A DNA stretch of 64,000 nt, taken from NCBI GenBank assembly GCA_029782025.1, contig JAKOVR010000213.1:87202-151201 (forward strand). The letters run 5' to 3'. Positions 1 through 13,388 of the stretch are shown here, in pieces. The notes beneath the pieces are model-generated. The model had not been told where the DNA came from. It did no database searches and worked only from the letters and a program-made list of their open reading frames with translations. The position numbers and the translations under genes are program-made. Numbering within the stretch: position 1 is the first letter of the stretch; each line of letters begins with the position of its first letter. The stretch is from Actinomycetes bacterium. Lineage in GTDB: Bacteria; Actinomycetota; Acidimicrobiia; Acidimicrobiales; Acidimicrobilacustridaceae.

Positions 1-140
1 CCGTCGACCTCGGCGCCTGGTGGTTCAACCTGCGTCCGTCCAACACCGAACCGCTACTGCGCCTCAACCTGGAGGCCCCGACCGCGGCCGACGTGGCGGC
101 CCGCGTGGCCGAGGTCGAGGCGGCGATCCGGGAGGCCTGA
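1..140 (+). CDS. manB: Phosphomannomutase/phosphoglucomutase, C-terminal end (partial)
   Basis: Only the last 45 codons are in the window; the reading frame enters at base 3 and stops with TGA at 138-140. The peptide contains RPSNTEPLLRLN, the phosphate-binding signature of domain 4 of the alpha-D-phosphohexomutase family, which converts mannose-6-phosphate or glucose-6-phosphate to the 1-phosphate in the cytoplasm. The two following genes (Trm112-like protein and a phosphoglucose/phosphomannose isomerase) lie on the same strand with short gaps, the usual actinobacterial manB neighbourhood. Whether mannose or glucose phosphate is the main substrate cannot be told from this fragment. Confidence 0.85.
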   Translation, partial: VDLGAWWFNLRPSNTEPLLRLNLEAPTAADVAARVAEVEAAIREA

Positions 141-165
141 GCCCCGGCGAGTAAGGTCCACCGCC

Positions 166-396
166 ATGGCACTCGACCCTCAGCTGTTGGAGATCCTCGC
201 CTGTCCCGAAGACAAGGGCCCGCTGCTCTACTTCGCCGACGAGAACGCGCTCTACAACCCCCGCCTGAAGCGCCGCTACGAGATCAAGGACGACATCCCG
301 ATCATGCTCATCGACGAGGCCGAGAGCGTCTCCGACGAGGAGCACGACCGTCTCGTGGCCAAGGCCGAGGCCGAGGGCATCGAGCCCACGTTCTGA
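166..396 (+). CDS. Trm112-like small zinc-ribbon-type protein
   Basis: A 76-residue protein starting MALDPQLLEILACPEDKGPL and continuing with the conserved stretches RRYEIKDDIPIML and E-A. This is the Trm112p-like/UPF0434 fold, a small protein that in other systems acts as an activating partner of methyltransferases. The usual second CxxC is absent, so a bound zinc is doubtful. It lies 25 bases after the phosphomutase and 35 bases before the sugar isomerase, probably in one operon. The family assignment is firm; the partner enzyme is not known from this sequence. Confidence 0.85.
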   Translation: MALDPQLLEILACPEDKGPLLYFADENALYNPRLKRRYEIKDDIPIMLIDEAESVSDEEHDRLVAKAEAEGIEPTF

Positions 397-431
397 GCAC
401 CTCCGCCCGCCCCGACCCCGATCGATCGACG

Positions 432-1466
432 ATGACCGACCGCCTCGACACCCTCGACATGTGGGGGCTCACCGCCGGCCTGCCCGAGCAGGTCGAGCTG
501 GCCCGCACCCTCGCCACCGGCCTCGACGGGCTGCCCCACCACGACGACGTGGAGAACGTCGTCGTGCTCGGCATGGGTGGCTCGGGGATGGCCGGCGACA
601 TCGTCCGGGAGATCGCCGGGCCGTTCATGCCCGTCCCCGTGGTGGTCCACAAGGGGTACCAGATCCCCAACTTCATCGGTGAGAACAGCCTGGTGTTCGC
701 CGTGTCGTTCTCCGGCAACACCGAGGAGGTGCTCGACGCGGCCGGCGAAGCGGCGATGCAAGGGGCCCGGATGGTCCTCATGTCGAGCGGCGGGGAGCTG
801 GCCGAGATGGCGGCGGCGTGGGATGCCCCTTGGGTGGAGCTGCCCGACACCATCCCGATGCCCCGGGCGGCCATCGGCTGCGTCGGGATCCCCCCGCTGG
901 TCGTGCTCGAGCAGATCGGGTTGTTCCCCGGTGCCTCGGCGTGGATCGACGCCGCCGTCGACCAGCTCAAGATCCGCCGCGACCAACTGATCGCCGACGG
1001 CTCGGCCGCCGAGGCCCTGGCCAAGCGGCTCGAGGGCACGCTGCCGCTCATCTACGGCGGCGGTGGTCTGGGGGCCACCGCGGCCATGCGGTGGAAGGGC
1101 CAGATCAACGAGAACGCCAAGGCGCCGGCGTTCTGGAACGCGCTGCCCGAGCTGTGCCACAACGAGCTGGCCGGCTGGGGGCAGCACGGCGACATCACCC
1201 GCCAGGTCCTGCGCCTCGTGAAGCTCCGTCACGAGTACGAGCACCCCCAGCTCATGCGCCGCTTCGACTTCATCAGCGAGGCCATGCTCGAGGTCGTCGG
1301 CGACGTGCACGAAGTGGTGGCCGAGGGTGAGGGCCCGCTGGCCCAGCTCCTCGACCTCGTGCTCTTCGGCGATTTCGTGTCGCTGCACCTCGCCTACCGG
1401 GCCGGCGTCGACCCCGGCCCCATCGCCATCCTCGACGACATCAAGCGCTTCGTGGCCGAGGCCTAG
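432..1466 (+). CDS. Bifunctional phosphoglucose/phosphomannose isomerase
   Basis: A 344-residue cytoplasmic SIS-domain enzyme that interconverts glucose-6-phosphate or mannose-6-phosphate with fructose-6-phosphate. Visible motifs are GMGGSGMAGD (residues 47-56, first SIS phosphate loop), SFSGNTEE (92-99, second phosphate loop) and NENAKAPAFWNALPE near residue 222, which holds the catalytic glutamate region of the TIGR02128 family. Length matches that family (about 330-350). It follows the phosphomutase and Trm112-like genes, so the three would channel fructose-6-phosphate to sugar-1-phosphates for glycan precursors. Confidence 0.9.
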   Translation: MTDRLDTLDMWGLTAGLPEQVELARTLATGLDGLPHHDDVENVVVLGMGGSGMAGDIVREIAGPFMPVPVVVHKGYQIPNFIGENSLVFAVSFSGNTEEVLDAAGEAAMQGARMVLMSSGGELAEMAAAWDAPWVELPDTIPMPRAAIGCVGIPPLVVLEQIGLFPGASAWIDAAVDQLKIRRDQLIADGSAAEALAKRLEGTLPLIYGGGGLGATAAMRWKGQINENAKAPAFWNALPELCHNELAGWGQHGDITRQVLRLVKLRHEYEHPQLMRRFDFISEAMLEVVGDVHEVVAEGEGPLAQLLDLVLFGDFVSLHLAYRAGVDPGPIAILDDIKRFVAEA

Positions 1467-1562
1467 ATCAGGCCGACGCCGAGCGCGCCCGCCGGTCCGA
1501 GCGGCGGCGAACATGGGCGGATGGAGCGAGCATGGACGGATGGAGATGGCTAGGGTGACGTC

Positions 1563-2174
1563 ATGACCACGCATCTTGTGTGTGCTGCTTGTGGGGCCGT
1601 CATGAGAGAGGGCCGACCGGACTGCTCGCTGTGTGGCAGCTCGATGGCCGGGACCTGGCCTTGGGACGGCCGCGCCGTGCCGCGGCGCCCATCGCAGAAC
1701 TTGGCGCGTGCGGAACAGCAGGCAGCATTCCTGCAATCGTTGGTGTTGACGCTGACGTGGGTGGCCGCTGGCGCCGCCGTCGCCGGGGCTGCGTTCGGTG
1801 CGCTAGCCGGGGCGTACGTCGCCGCCGGCTTCTCGTTGGTGACGTTGGCCCTTGCGATCTTCGGGGCGACCCAGGCGTGGCAGGCGCGCGGCGATGAGGG
1901 AGCGGAAGCGGTGCAGATGGCCCGAGCCGCTGCCACCGGATTGGTTGGCATGTCCCATGCCGCTGGCTCGCCGGGCACCGTGCGGCGTCTCGGCATGATG
2001 GCGTGGTCCGTCAACCTCGTCGTCGCCGTGGTCTTCCTGGGTGCGTCGAACCGCGCGTTCTTCTCCCTGGCCGGGGCCGGGATGGTCCTCGTCGCCCTCA
2101 TCACGATGTCGGTCCGCAACTCCAACCTGTACCGGCTCGCCCAGGGCGTTTCGTCCTTCGGCGTTCCCCGCTGA
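1563..2174 (+). CDS. Zinc-ribbon membrane protein, unknown function
   Basis: 203 residues. The N-terminus has two CxxC pairs (C7/C10 and C21/C24), a cytoplasmic zinc-ribbon pattern. Two hydrophobic pairs follow (roughly residues 63-105 and 145-185), giving about four membrane segments. The start is supported by TAGGGT at 1551-1556, six bases before ATG, with no Shine-Dalgarno, so the message is probably leaderless. It converges with the DUF2127 gene; only 7 bases separate the stops. I do not recognise a family with a known function. Confidence 0.7.
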   Translation: MTTHLVCAACGAVMREGRPDCSLCGSSMAGTWPWDGRAVPRRPSQNLARAEQQAAFLQSLVLTLTWVAAGAAVAGAAFGALAGAYVAAGFSLVTLALAIFGATQAWQARGDEGAEAVQMARAAATGLVGMSHAAGSPGTVRRLGMMAWSVNLVVAVVFLGASNRAFFSLAGAGMVLVALITMSVRNSNLYRLAQGVSSFGVPR

Positions 2175-2181
2175 CCCCGAG

Positions 2182-3003
2182 TCAGCTGCTGGTGGGCGTG
2201 CGGTCGGGGGAGAGCGGGCTGGCGAGGATGGCATCCCAGTCGATGCCCTCCTGCATCGCGGCGTGGCCGCCCCGGAGGCCGAAGAGGCGCTTGGCGTACA
2301 CCAGGTAGGCCACGATGGCCAGGTTCACGATGAGCCCGCCGATCTTGAATGCCGACACCTTGTGGGCGAGCTCGTAGACCTCGAGCGGCACGAACCCGGC
2401 GGTGGCGATCACCGTGAGGTACTCGGCCCACCGGCGCTCCCGCCACAGCCCGATGGCCTCGGTGCTCTCGATCACGGCATACGCCACGACGATGGCCAGC
2501 ACGACGTTGAGCTCGCCCCGGTCGAGGTGGAGGAGCGACTCGAGCCGCCGGGCCAGGACCGTGTGGCCCGAGCGGGTGCTGTTGTCGATGGCACCGGTCA
2601 CGTCGTCGTAGAGCGACTGGGCCCAGCGCTGGATGGCGGGCAGCCGGAGCCGGACGACGATCAGCGTCACCGCGGCCACGATGAAGAGCACGGCGTGGAT
2701 GCCCTTGTTGATGGCGATCAGGCGCAGGAAGATCGCCTCTTCCAACGGCCGGCCCCGCCGCGGGAGCTCGAGCTGGTCGAGGGGCGGGACGGTGTCGTAG
2801 AGCGCCTCGTCCGCCGGCGGCGGGGCCACCCGGAGCCACACGTCGCAGCGCAGGCACCGGACGATGCGGGTGCCGTCGGTCAGGTCCTCGCCGAGGGCGG
2901 CGTCCTCGGGGCGCAGCCGGGCCGCCCGCTCGGCCGGGATGACGTGGCCGCGGATCGAGCAGATCCATGTCTCGTTGTGCCACCGCCGAGGGACCACCCG
3001 CAT
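2182..3003 (-). CDS. DUF2127-like integral membrane protein
   Basis: 273 residues from the ATG at 3003; a longer open frame upstream is discarded because TACCAT (complement of 3011-3016) sits 7 bases before this ATG as a leaderless promoter and the upstream residues look non-coding. The N-terminal part holds C-x2-C (CLRC) and other cysteines, then four membrane segments carrying [19 protein letters not shown] and [10 protein letters not shown], the conserved blocks of the DUF2127 family. The family has no established function. It is divergent from ahcY, with the ahcY leader between them. Confidence 0.8.
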   Translation of the reverse strand: MRVVPRRWHNETWICSIRGHVIPAERAARLRPEDAALGEDLTDGTRIVRCLRCDVWLRVAPPPADEALYDTVPPLDQLELPRRGRPLEEAIFLRLIAINKGIHAVLFIVAAVTLIVVRLRLPAIQRWAQSLYDDVTGAIDNSTRSGHTVLARRLESLLHLDRGELNVVLAIVVAYAVIESTEAIGLWRERRWAEYLTVIATAGFVPLEVYELAHKVSAFKIGGLIVNLAIVAYLVYAKRLFGLRGGHAAMQEGIDWDAILASPLSPDRTPTSS

Positions 3004-3068
3004 GGGGGCGATGGTAGGGGGAGGGACGGGACGGCCCGAGGATGTCGACCGCGCCCCCCGCCCCGGCC

Positions 3069-3190
3069 TATGCTGTCCGCCGCTTCGGGCTGACATGAGA
3101 GGTGTCAGCGGACCCCGGCCCGGGCTCTTCATCCATTCCTCGTTCGGCGCGCTCCGCCGCGCCGTCCGACGACCTCAGGAGGTCCGCTCC
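3069..3190 (+). promoter_or_regulatory. ahcY promoter and structured 5' leader
   Basis: A TATGCT hexamer at 3069-3074 could be the -10 box, giving a leader of about 110 bases. The leader holds two perfect stems: GCTGACA (3089-3095) with TGTCAGC (3103-3109), and CGGCGCG (3145-3151) with CGCGCCG (3158-3164). The ribosome binding site lies inside a third short inverted repeat, GACCTCAGGAGGTC at 3171-3184. A leader this long is out of character here, where most genes are leaderless. It does not match the SAH riboswitch consensus I know, so the ligand, if any, is open. Confidence 0.4.
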
Positions 3191-4657
<1,467 letters not shown>

Positions 4658-4670
4658 CCCCCACGCCCGC

Positions 4671-4718
4671 CGTCTGGATGCAGGGAGCGACACCTGCGTC
4701 GCGATCTGCATCCAGACG
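4671..4718. terminator. Bidirectional hairpin between ahcY and the P450 gene
   Basis: A perfect 13 bp inverted repeat, CGTCTGGATGCAG (4671-4683) with CTGCATCCAGACG (4706-4718). The loop contains a second stem, GCGAC (4687-4691) with GTCGC (4698-4702). It lies 14 bases after the ahcY stop and 18 bases before the P450 stop, so it can end transcripts from both sides. No T tract follows, as is common in actinobacteria. Its GATGCA motif resembles other hairpins in this window. Confidence 0.75.
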
Positions 4719-4735
4719 CGGTCGGGGAGGGGTGG

Positions 4736-6031
4736 TCAGGGGCGGACCCGGGGGGTGAGGCGCACGGGCATGTGGCGCAGGCCGGTGTGCTTGTTGGACC
4801 GCACCCATTCGACCGGGCCGGTCGGCTCGATCGCCGCCACCGCCTCGAGGAGCTCGTCGAGCACGACGCGGATCTCCACCCGCGCCAGGCCGGCGCCGAG
4901 GCAGAAGTGGGCCCCGTGGCCGAAGGCGAGGTGGCGGTTGGGTGATCGCCGGACGTCGAACGTGTACGGCTGGGGGAACGCGGCGGCGTCGTAGTTGGCC
5001 GACCCCCACCAGAGCGTGACCTTGTCGCCGGCCCGGACGGGGACGCCGCCCAGTTCGGCGTCGACCGTGGCCGTGCGCCGGTTGTAGGTCGTCGACGACG
5101 CCCACCGCAGGATCTCCTCGGTGGCGCCGGGCAGGAGCCCGCGGTCGTCGGCGAGCTCGGCCCACACCGCCGGCCGCTCCGTCAGGGCCAGCACCCCGAC
5201 GGCGATCGAGTTGCGGGTGGTCTCGCTCCCGGCGGCGATGAGCAGGTTGAAGAACATCTGGGCCTCGAGGTCGTCGAGGCGGCCGGCGGGATGGGTGGCG
5301 TCGCCCTCGACCTCGGCGTTGGCCACGATCGACAGAAGGTCGTCCCCCGGGTCGGACCGCCGCCGCTCGATCAGCCAGGCGCCGTAGGCGAACATCTCGG
5401 CCGACGCCTCCTGCTGCTTGGCCCCGACCTCGCCGAGCTCGTGGTCGTCGTAGTCGAGGGTGGCGTTGGCCCAGCCGAAGAGCTTGTGCCGGTCCTCCTG
5501 GGGCACGCCGAGGAGGCGGGCGATGGCCTGCAAGGGGAGCTCGGCGGCCACGTCGACGAGGAAGTCCACCTCGCCCCGGCCGACCGCGTCGGCGACGATG
5601 CGCCGGGCCCGCTCCCGCAGCTCCGCTTCCAGCCCCGCCAGCACCCGCGGCGCCAGCGCCGGGGTGAGGAGCTTGCGGATCTGCTGGTGGCGGGGGTCGT
5701 CCATCATGTTCAGCAGCACGCCGGCCGCGAACCCGGCCGGCAGGTCCTCGATGAGGGTGCCGCCGCCGTCGCGGCCGCCGCCCCCCTCGGAGGAGAACGT
5801 GGACGCGTCGGCGGCGGCGCGGTGGCAGGCGTCGTAGCTCGACACGACCCAGAACCCCTCGCCGCCGGGCGTCCGCGGCGTCGGCGGGTGCCACCACACC
5901 GAGTGCCGGGCCCGGAGCCAGGCGAAGGTGGCGTGGGGGAACCCCGAGGCGAACGCGTCGAGGTCGGTGAGGTCGATGGCGGTGGGATCGAGGTCCGGCG
6001 GGGTCGCCGGGGGCACGGGCGTGGGTGCCAT
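4736..6031 (-). CDS. Cytochrome P450
   Basis: 431 residues, soluble bacterial class I P450 length. The heme loop FGHGAHFCLG places the thiolate cysteine at residue 377; the I-helix oxygen-activation motif is AGSETTRN near 265 and the ExxR pair is EEILR near 304. MMDDPRHQQIRKLL near residue 110 is typical of the CYP124/125/142 group, which hydroxylates sterol side chains or branched lipids, but that is only a family resemblance. No ferredoxin gene lies next to it. Start has GAGAGG upstream on the minus strand. It is divergent from the SDR gene, separated by 93 bases. Confidence 0.93.
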   Translation of the reverse strand: MAPTPVPPATPPDLDPTAIDLTDLDAFASGFPHATFAWLRARHSVWWHPPTPRTPGGEGFWVVSSYDACHRAAADASTFSSEGGGGRDGGGTLIEDLPAGFAAGVLLNMMDDPRHQQIRKLLTPALAPRVLAGLEAELRERARRIVADAVGRGEVDFLVDVAAELPLQAIARLLGVPQEDRHKLFGWANATLDYDDHELGEVGAKQQEASAEMFAYGAWLIERRRSDPGDDLLSIVANAEVEGDATHPAGRLDDLEAQMFFNLLIAAGSETTRNSIAVGVLALTERPAVWAELADDRGLLPGATEEILRWASSTTYNRRTATVDAELGGVPVRAGDKVTLWWGSANYDAAAFPQPYTFDVRRSPNRHLAFGHGAHFCLGAGLARVEIRVVLDELLEAVAAIEPTGPVEWVRSNKHTGLRHMPVRLTPRVRP

Positions 6032-6124
6032 GGCGTCCTCTCGGAGGACCGGTGGAGACGAGCGCCGACCCTACCGGCCGGCGCGCCTACGCTGAGCGAC
6101 CCACCACCGTGCAAGGGGGATCCC

Positions 6125-6961
6125 GTGGAGGAGCTCGAAGGGAAGGTCGCGGTCATCACCGGCGCGGCCAGCGGGATCGGCCGGGCCCTGGCCGACCGCT
6201 TCGCCGCCGAGGGCATGAAGCTTGTGGTCGCCGACGTCGAGGCCACCGCGCTCGACGCCGCCGTGGAGGAGCTCCGGGCGGCCGGACACGAGGTCACCCC
6301 GGTGCTCTGCGACGTCTCGGTCCGCTCGCAGGTCGAGGGGCTGCGCGACGCCGCCGTGTCCGCCTACGGCGCGGTCCACCTCGTGTGCAACAACGCCGGG
6401 GTGGGCAGCGGGGGCCAGATGGCCACCCTCACCGAGCGCGACTGGGAGTGGGTCCTCGGGGTCAACCTGTGGGGCGTCATCCACGGCGTCTCCGCCTTCC
6501 TGCCCCTCCTCCTGGCCCAGGGCGAGGGCCACATCGTCAACACCGCGTCGGTGGCCGGACTCTTCGCCGCGCCGTTCATGGGGCCCTACAACGCCAGCAA
6601 GTACGCCGTCGTCGCCATCTCCGAGACCCTCTTCAACGAGTTGGCCATGTCGGGCACCGACGTGGGCGTCTCGGTCCTGTGCCCGGGCTGGGTCGCCACC
6701 CGCATCGCCCTCGCCGACCGCAACCGCCCCGAGGCCCTCCGCAACGACGAGGGCGCCGCCGACCCGATGAGCGCCATGCGCGACGCCTTCGACGCCTTCA
6801 TCCAGGGCGGCATGGCCCCGGCCGCGGTGGCCGAGAAGGTGTGCGAGGCCGTGCGGCACAAGCGGTTCTACATCCTCACCCACGAGGAGTCGAAGGCCTC
6901 GATCGACGCCCGCTTCCGCGCCCTGCTCGACGACGGTCACCCGCCGATGGTGATGCCGTGA
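6125..6961 (+). CDS. Short-chain dehydrogenase/reductase (SDR)
   Basis: 278 residues from GTG at 6125, which has AAGGGGGAT just upstream; the open frame extends further 5' but overlaps the divergent P450 promoter. Rossmann motif TGAASGIG at 12-19, NNAG near 89, and catalytic Ser142, Tyr155 and Lys159 (YNASK) are all present. The acidic residue after beta-2 (VVADVEA) favours NAD. The substrate is unknown; the C-terminal AVAEKVCEAVRHKRFYILTH resembles SDRs found beside P450 and lipid genes. Its stop overlaps the next start (GTGA). Confidence 0.92.
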   Translation: MEELEGKVAVITGAASGIGRALADRFAAEGMKLVVADVEATALDAAVEELRAAGHEVTPVLCDVSVRSQVEGLRDAAVSAYGAVHLVCNNAGVGSGGQMATLTERDWEWVLGVNLWGVIHGVSAFLPLLLAQGEGHIVNTASVAGLFAAPFMGPYNASKYAVVAISETLFNELAMSGTDVGVSVLCPGWVATRIALADRNRPEALRNDEGAADPMSAMRDAFDAFIQGGMAPAAVAEKVCEAVRHKRFYILTHEESKASIDARFRALLDDGHPPMVMP

Positions 6962-7973
6962 CCGGGCCCGCCTTCAGCGTCACCTTCGACCTCGAGGATC
7001 ACCGGCCCTCGCCCACGTGGGAGGCGCGCTACGAGCAGCACTGCCGTCAGCTCCTCGACTTCTGCGACGAGCGCGGCATCACCGCCACCGTCTTCGTCGT
7101 CGGCCGGGTGGCCGAGCGCAGCCCGGCCCTGGTGCAGGAGGTGGCGGCGCGCGGCCACGAGCTCGGCATCCACAACTACGAGCACTGGCCGTTGTTCAGC
7201 TGCACGCCGGCCTGGCTGGCCGAGAAGGTCAAGCGGGCCAAGGGGTTCGTGGAGGACCTGACCGGCGCGCCGGTCGAGGGGTTCCGGGCGCCGGCCGGCA
7301 CCCTCGTGCCCCGCACCTTCTGGGTCACCGAGGTGCTCGCCGCCCTCGGGTTCACCTACTCGGCGAGCGTGCTGCCCTTCCAGGCCTACGCCGTCGGCTT
7401 CCCGGGCTGCCCGGCCGTGCCGTTCCGTTGGCCCTCGGGGCTCATCGAGGCCCCGTGCCCGGCGGTGGGCCTCGGCCCGGTCGGTCTGCCCTTCATGGGC
7501 GGCACGTTCCTGCGCGTGCTGCCGGGGTGGCTGTCCCGGCGCTTCGCCGGCCAGCTGCCCGCCGACCTCGCGCCCTGGACCTACCTGCACCCCTACGACC
7601 TCGACGTCATGGAGCGGTTCTGGTGGGTACACGACGTGCCGCCGTGGGGCAGCTTCCTGCTCTGGATCAACCGCGGCAGCGTGCTGGCGAAGCTCGGCGC
7701 CGTCCTCGACGGCCGCGAGACGGTCGCCCTCGGTCGCCGCCTGGCCGCCCTCGACGCCGCCGGCCGCATCGAGCGGTTCGATCCCACCGCGGCCCCCGAC
7801 CCGGCGGCCGACGTCCGCCCCCCGCACCCCGCCCTCGGTGCCCTGCAGCGCTACCTCCGCAAGGACGACAAGGTGGGGGAGTGGCTCCCTCCGGTGCACC
7901 TCCAACCGGGTGAGCTGACCGGCGTCCTCGGTTCGGACCTGTTGCCGGCGGTGGCCGGCGAACCGGTCGGGGC

Positions 7974-7977
<4 letters not shown>
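6958..7977 (+). CDS. Polysaccharide deacetylase family protein
   Basis: 339 residues with a NodB-type fold. The metal triad is visible: Asp14 in FDLEDH, His72 and His76 in GIHNYEHW; GFRAPAG near residue 107 is the conserved loop. The long C-terminal part with HPYDLD resembles deacetylases of exosortase (XrtA)-linked loci and N-glycan type enzymes acting on N-acetylated sugars, though no exosortase is present here. There is no signal peptide, so a cytoplasmic or membrane-face role is likely. Both ends overlap neighbours by GTGA, indicating translational coupling with the SDR and mtnA. Confidence 0.85.
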
Positions 7978-8939
<962 letters not shown>

Positions 8940-8995
8940 CACCCGCGTTCATTCCCTCTTGTGCAGTTTCATGCTGTCTCGGTAGATTGCCGGGC

Positions 8996-9646
8996 ATGTG
9001 GTTTGATCTCGACTGTCCGGTCTGCGGCGCTCCTCCCTGCGGGCCCGGCCCCCACCTCGGCGACGATGGCCTGTGCCCAGCGTGCGTGGCCCGCTGTCGG
9101 CCGGCGCCGGAGGTCCCGCCCCTCCGCCTCGCGGACGGCGGCCGCCTGCCCGTGGTGGCGCTGCTGGAGTACGACGACGCCAGCCGCCCCATCGTCCTCG
9201 CCCTGAAGAACGGCAACGCCCGGCGCCTGGCCCGCCGCCTCGGCCGCAGCGTCGCCCTGTTGACCGACGCCCGTGATGTCGACCTCGTCACCTGGGCCCC
9301 CACCACCCCGGCCCGGCGCCGGGCTCGGGGCTACGACCACGCCGAGGTGCTGGCCCGGCGGGTGGGCGCCGCCCTCGACCGTCCCGTGCGGGCCACGCTG
9401 CGCCGGCGCGGCGACCGGGCCCAGCAGGGGCGGCACCGGGCCGACCGCCAGGCCGGACCGGTGTTCTCGCCCCTGGCGCTGGATCTGGCCGGCACCCGGG
9501 TCCTGGTGGTCGACGACGTGGTCACCACCGGCGCCACCCTCGCCGCCGCCGCCTCGGTGCTGCGCCGGGCCGGGGCCGTTCCCGCCGCCGCCGTCGTGGC
9601 CCGGGCGACGGATGGCACGTCCGGATCGCTCAAGGCCGGCGCATGA
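8996..9646 (+). CDS. ComF-like phosphoribosyltransferase
   Basis: 216 residues. The N-terminus has two cysteine pairs (C7/C10 and C27/C30), a zinc-finger feature of ComF proteins. A PRPP-binding signature, VLVVDDVVTTGAT, lies near residues 168-180. ComF proteins take part in natural transformation in several bacteria, though the enzyme activity is unproven. The ATG at 8996 is preceded by TAGATT (8983-8988) seven bases away and a TTGTGC-like -35 at 8959-8964, so the message is probably leaderless. The reading frame upstream of 8996 is open but is a shadow of mtnA. Confidence 0.85.
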   Translation: MWFDLDCPVCGAPPCGPGPHLGDDGLCPACVARCRPAPEVPPLRLADGGRLPVVALLEYDDASRPIVLALKNGNARRLARRLGRSVALLTDARDVDLVTWAPTTPARRRARGYDHAEVLARRVGAALDRPVRATLRRRGDRAQQGRHRADRQAGPVFSPLALDLAGTRVLVVDDVVTTGATLAAAASVLRRAGAVPAAAVVARATDGTSGSLKAGA

Positions 9647-9702
9647 CGGGCCGACACTCCCTGATAGCAGGCGGAGTTGTATCAATTCCGGGATGAGGCA
9701 CC

Positions 9703-10017
9703 ATGCAACCCACAGATCGCCAGGTCGAGGCCAGCCTCGACTACCTCAGGACCACCGCGCAGACGCGCCGTGACGCGCTCGCCGCGCTGGTGGCCGAGGC
9801 CCGGTCCGAACCCACCGACGAGGGCCGCGCCGAGCTGCCCGAGGGCATCCTCGAGCGGATCCGCCAGGCGCCCGACCTGCGGTCCGACCGTCTGGCCGAG
9901 GCCCGTCAGCGCGTGGCGGCCGGCGACCAGCCCGACGCCGATGCCCTCGCCGCCCGCATGGTGGGGCGGCTGGTGTGCGACCGGCTGGGCGAGTCGCCCG
10001 AGTTCCTCGTCCACTGA
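9703..10017 (+). CDS. FlgM-like small protein (anti-sigma-28 type), tentative
   Basis: 104 residues, charged and helical. The C-terminal half, RSDRLAEARQRVAAGD followed by LAARMVGRLVCDRL, resembles the sigma-binding helices of FlgM, the inhibitor of the flagellar sigma factor. There are no flagellar or sigma-28 genes in the window, so the role may be different. It lies 54 bases before secA on the same strand. The assignment rests only on pattern similarity. Confidence 0.5.
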   Translation: MQPTDRQVEASLDYLRTTAQTRRDALAALVAEARSEPTDEGRAELPEGILERIRQAPDLRSDRLAEARQRVAAGDQPDADALAARMVGRLVCDRLGESPEFLVH

Positions 10018-10071
10018 CGATCGCGGGGCTGATTCCTGCCCCACCGGCCCCGTCGGTAGCATGAGGACCCC

Positions 10072-12804
<2,733 letters not shown>

Positions 12805-12893
12805 CACCTGCGGTGTCGAGTAGAAAAGTGCCATTGACCAGGGGAAACAGCAGACCGCTAACGACCGCTCGATACCGCTCGTGACCGGGGTTT

Positions 12894-12924
12894 TGAGGAC
12901 TGATTGAGGACTGGCTGAGGACTG
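12894..12924 (+). repeat. Three TGAGGACTG repeats, 11 bp period (left arm sites)
   Basis: TGAGGACTG begins at 12894, 12905 and 12916, exactly one helical turn apart on the same face of the DNA. The same nonamer with the same spacing occurs twice near the other end of the island (19004 and 19015). The position, about 100 bases inside the left core, fits arm-type binding sites for a tyrosine recombinase or its directionality factor. This role is inferred. Confidence 0.7.
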
Positions 12925-13189
12925 AGATTCGGAAGCGGACGATTCTGGAATGGAGGCGGGCTGCTCCGGAGGCGCCGGCGGAGACCTTGGAGCAAGGTAG
13001 GAGTGGCGCCGTCGATCGGCCTTGCCTCGGAGCTGTTGACAACCGCGCCGCAGTGGGACAGGTTGGGTTGGTGATTGCCGTGGTCGAGATCCTGTGCCGG
13101 GTTGTCGCGGGCAAAGCCCTTCCGTCCGTTGGGTCGTTGCCCAGACCCAGCCACACCGGGCGCGTCCGCTGCCGGGGTCGCCGCCGAGT
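12925..13189. other. Island segment without a recognisable gene
   Basis: No convincing coding sequence is seen between the left arm repeats and the Rhs remnant. The reading frames that span it (including one from TTG 12987 that runs into the toxin gene) have no family-like content here. Just upstream, 12852-12886 holds three spaced copies of ACCGCT, which may be further protein-binding sites. Confidence 0.4.
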
Positions 13190-13388
13190 CGGCGGCGTCG
13201 CGGGTCATCTACCGCTACGACAACGGGGCCGCGAGGTCCAGGCCCCTGATCTACGCCTACGACCAGCCCACCGCCCGTCCGGGGCGCTGCCGAGCCCGCT
13301 TGGAGGCTGCGCGCTACATGTACGACGACCAGCGCGAGCGTTCTGCGGACAACACGGAAGCCATCGGCCCGCAGCATCCGAGCTCGGC
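13190..13388 (+). pseudogene. Decayed Rhs/YD-repeat fragment
   Basis: In the frame +1 to the downstream toxin gene the translation shows Rhs-like pieces: VIYRYDN, LIYAYDQ and RYMYDDQ with wrong spacing and proline/arginine-rich filler between them. Rhs proteins are built from such YD repeats. The frame does not join the conserved MYDPTTGTFLTRDP block that begins at 13389, so at least one frameshift or deletion separates them. The several-kilobase N-terminal body of an Rhs protein is missing, so only the tip has been carried onto the island. Confidence 0.55.

Noticed and set aside
3089..3184. SAH riboswitch before ahcY
   Set aside because: Stems are present but the conserved core of the known SAH riboswitch is not, so I only call it a structured leader.
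12987..13388. TTG-started extension of the toxin gene
   Set aside because: The first 134 codons have no Rhs character; Rhs-like pieces there are in another frame, so the open frame is chance.
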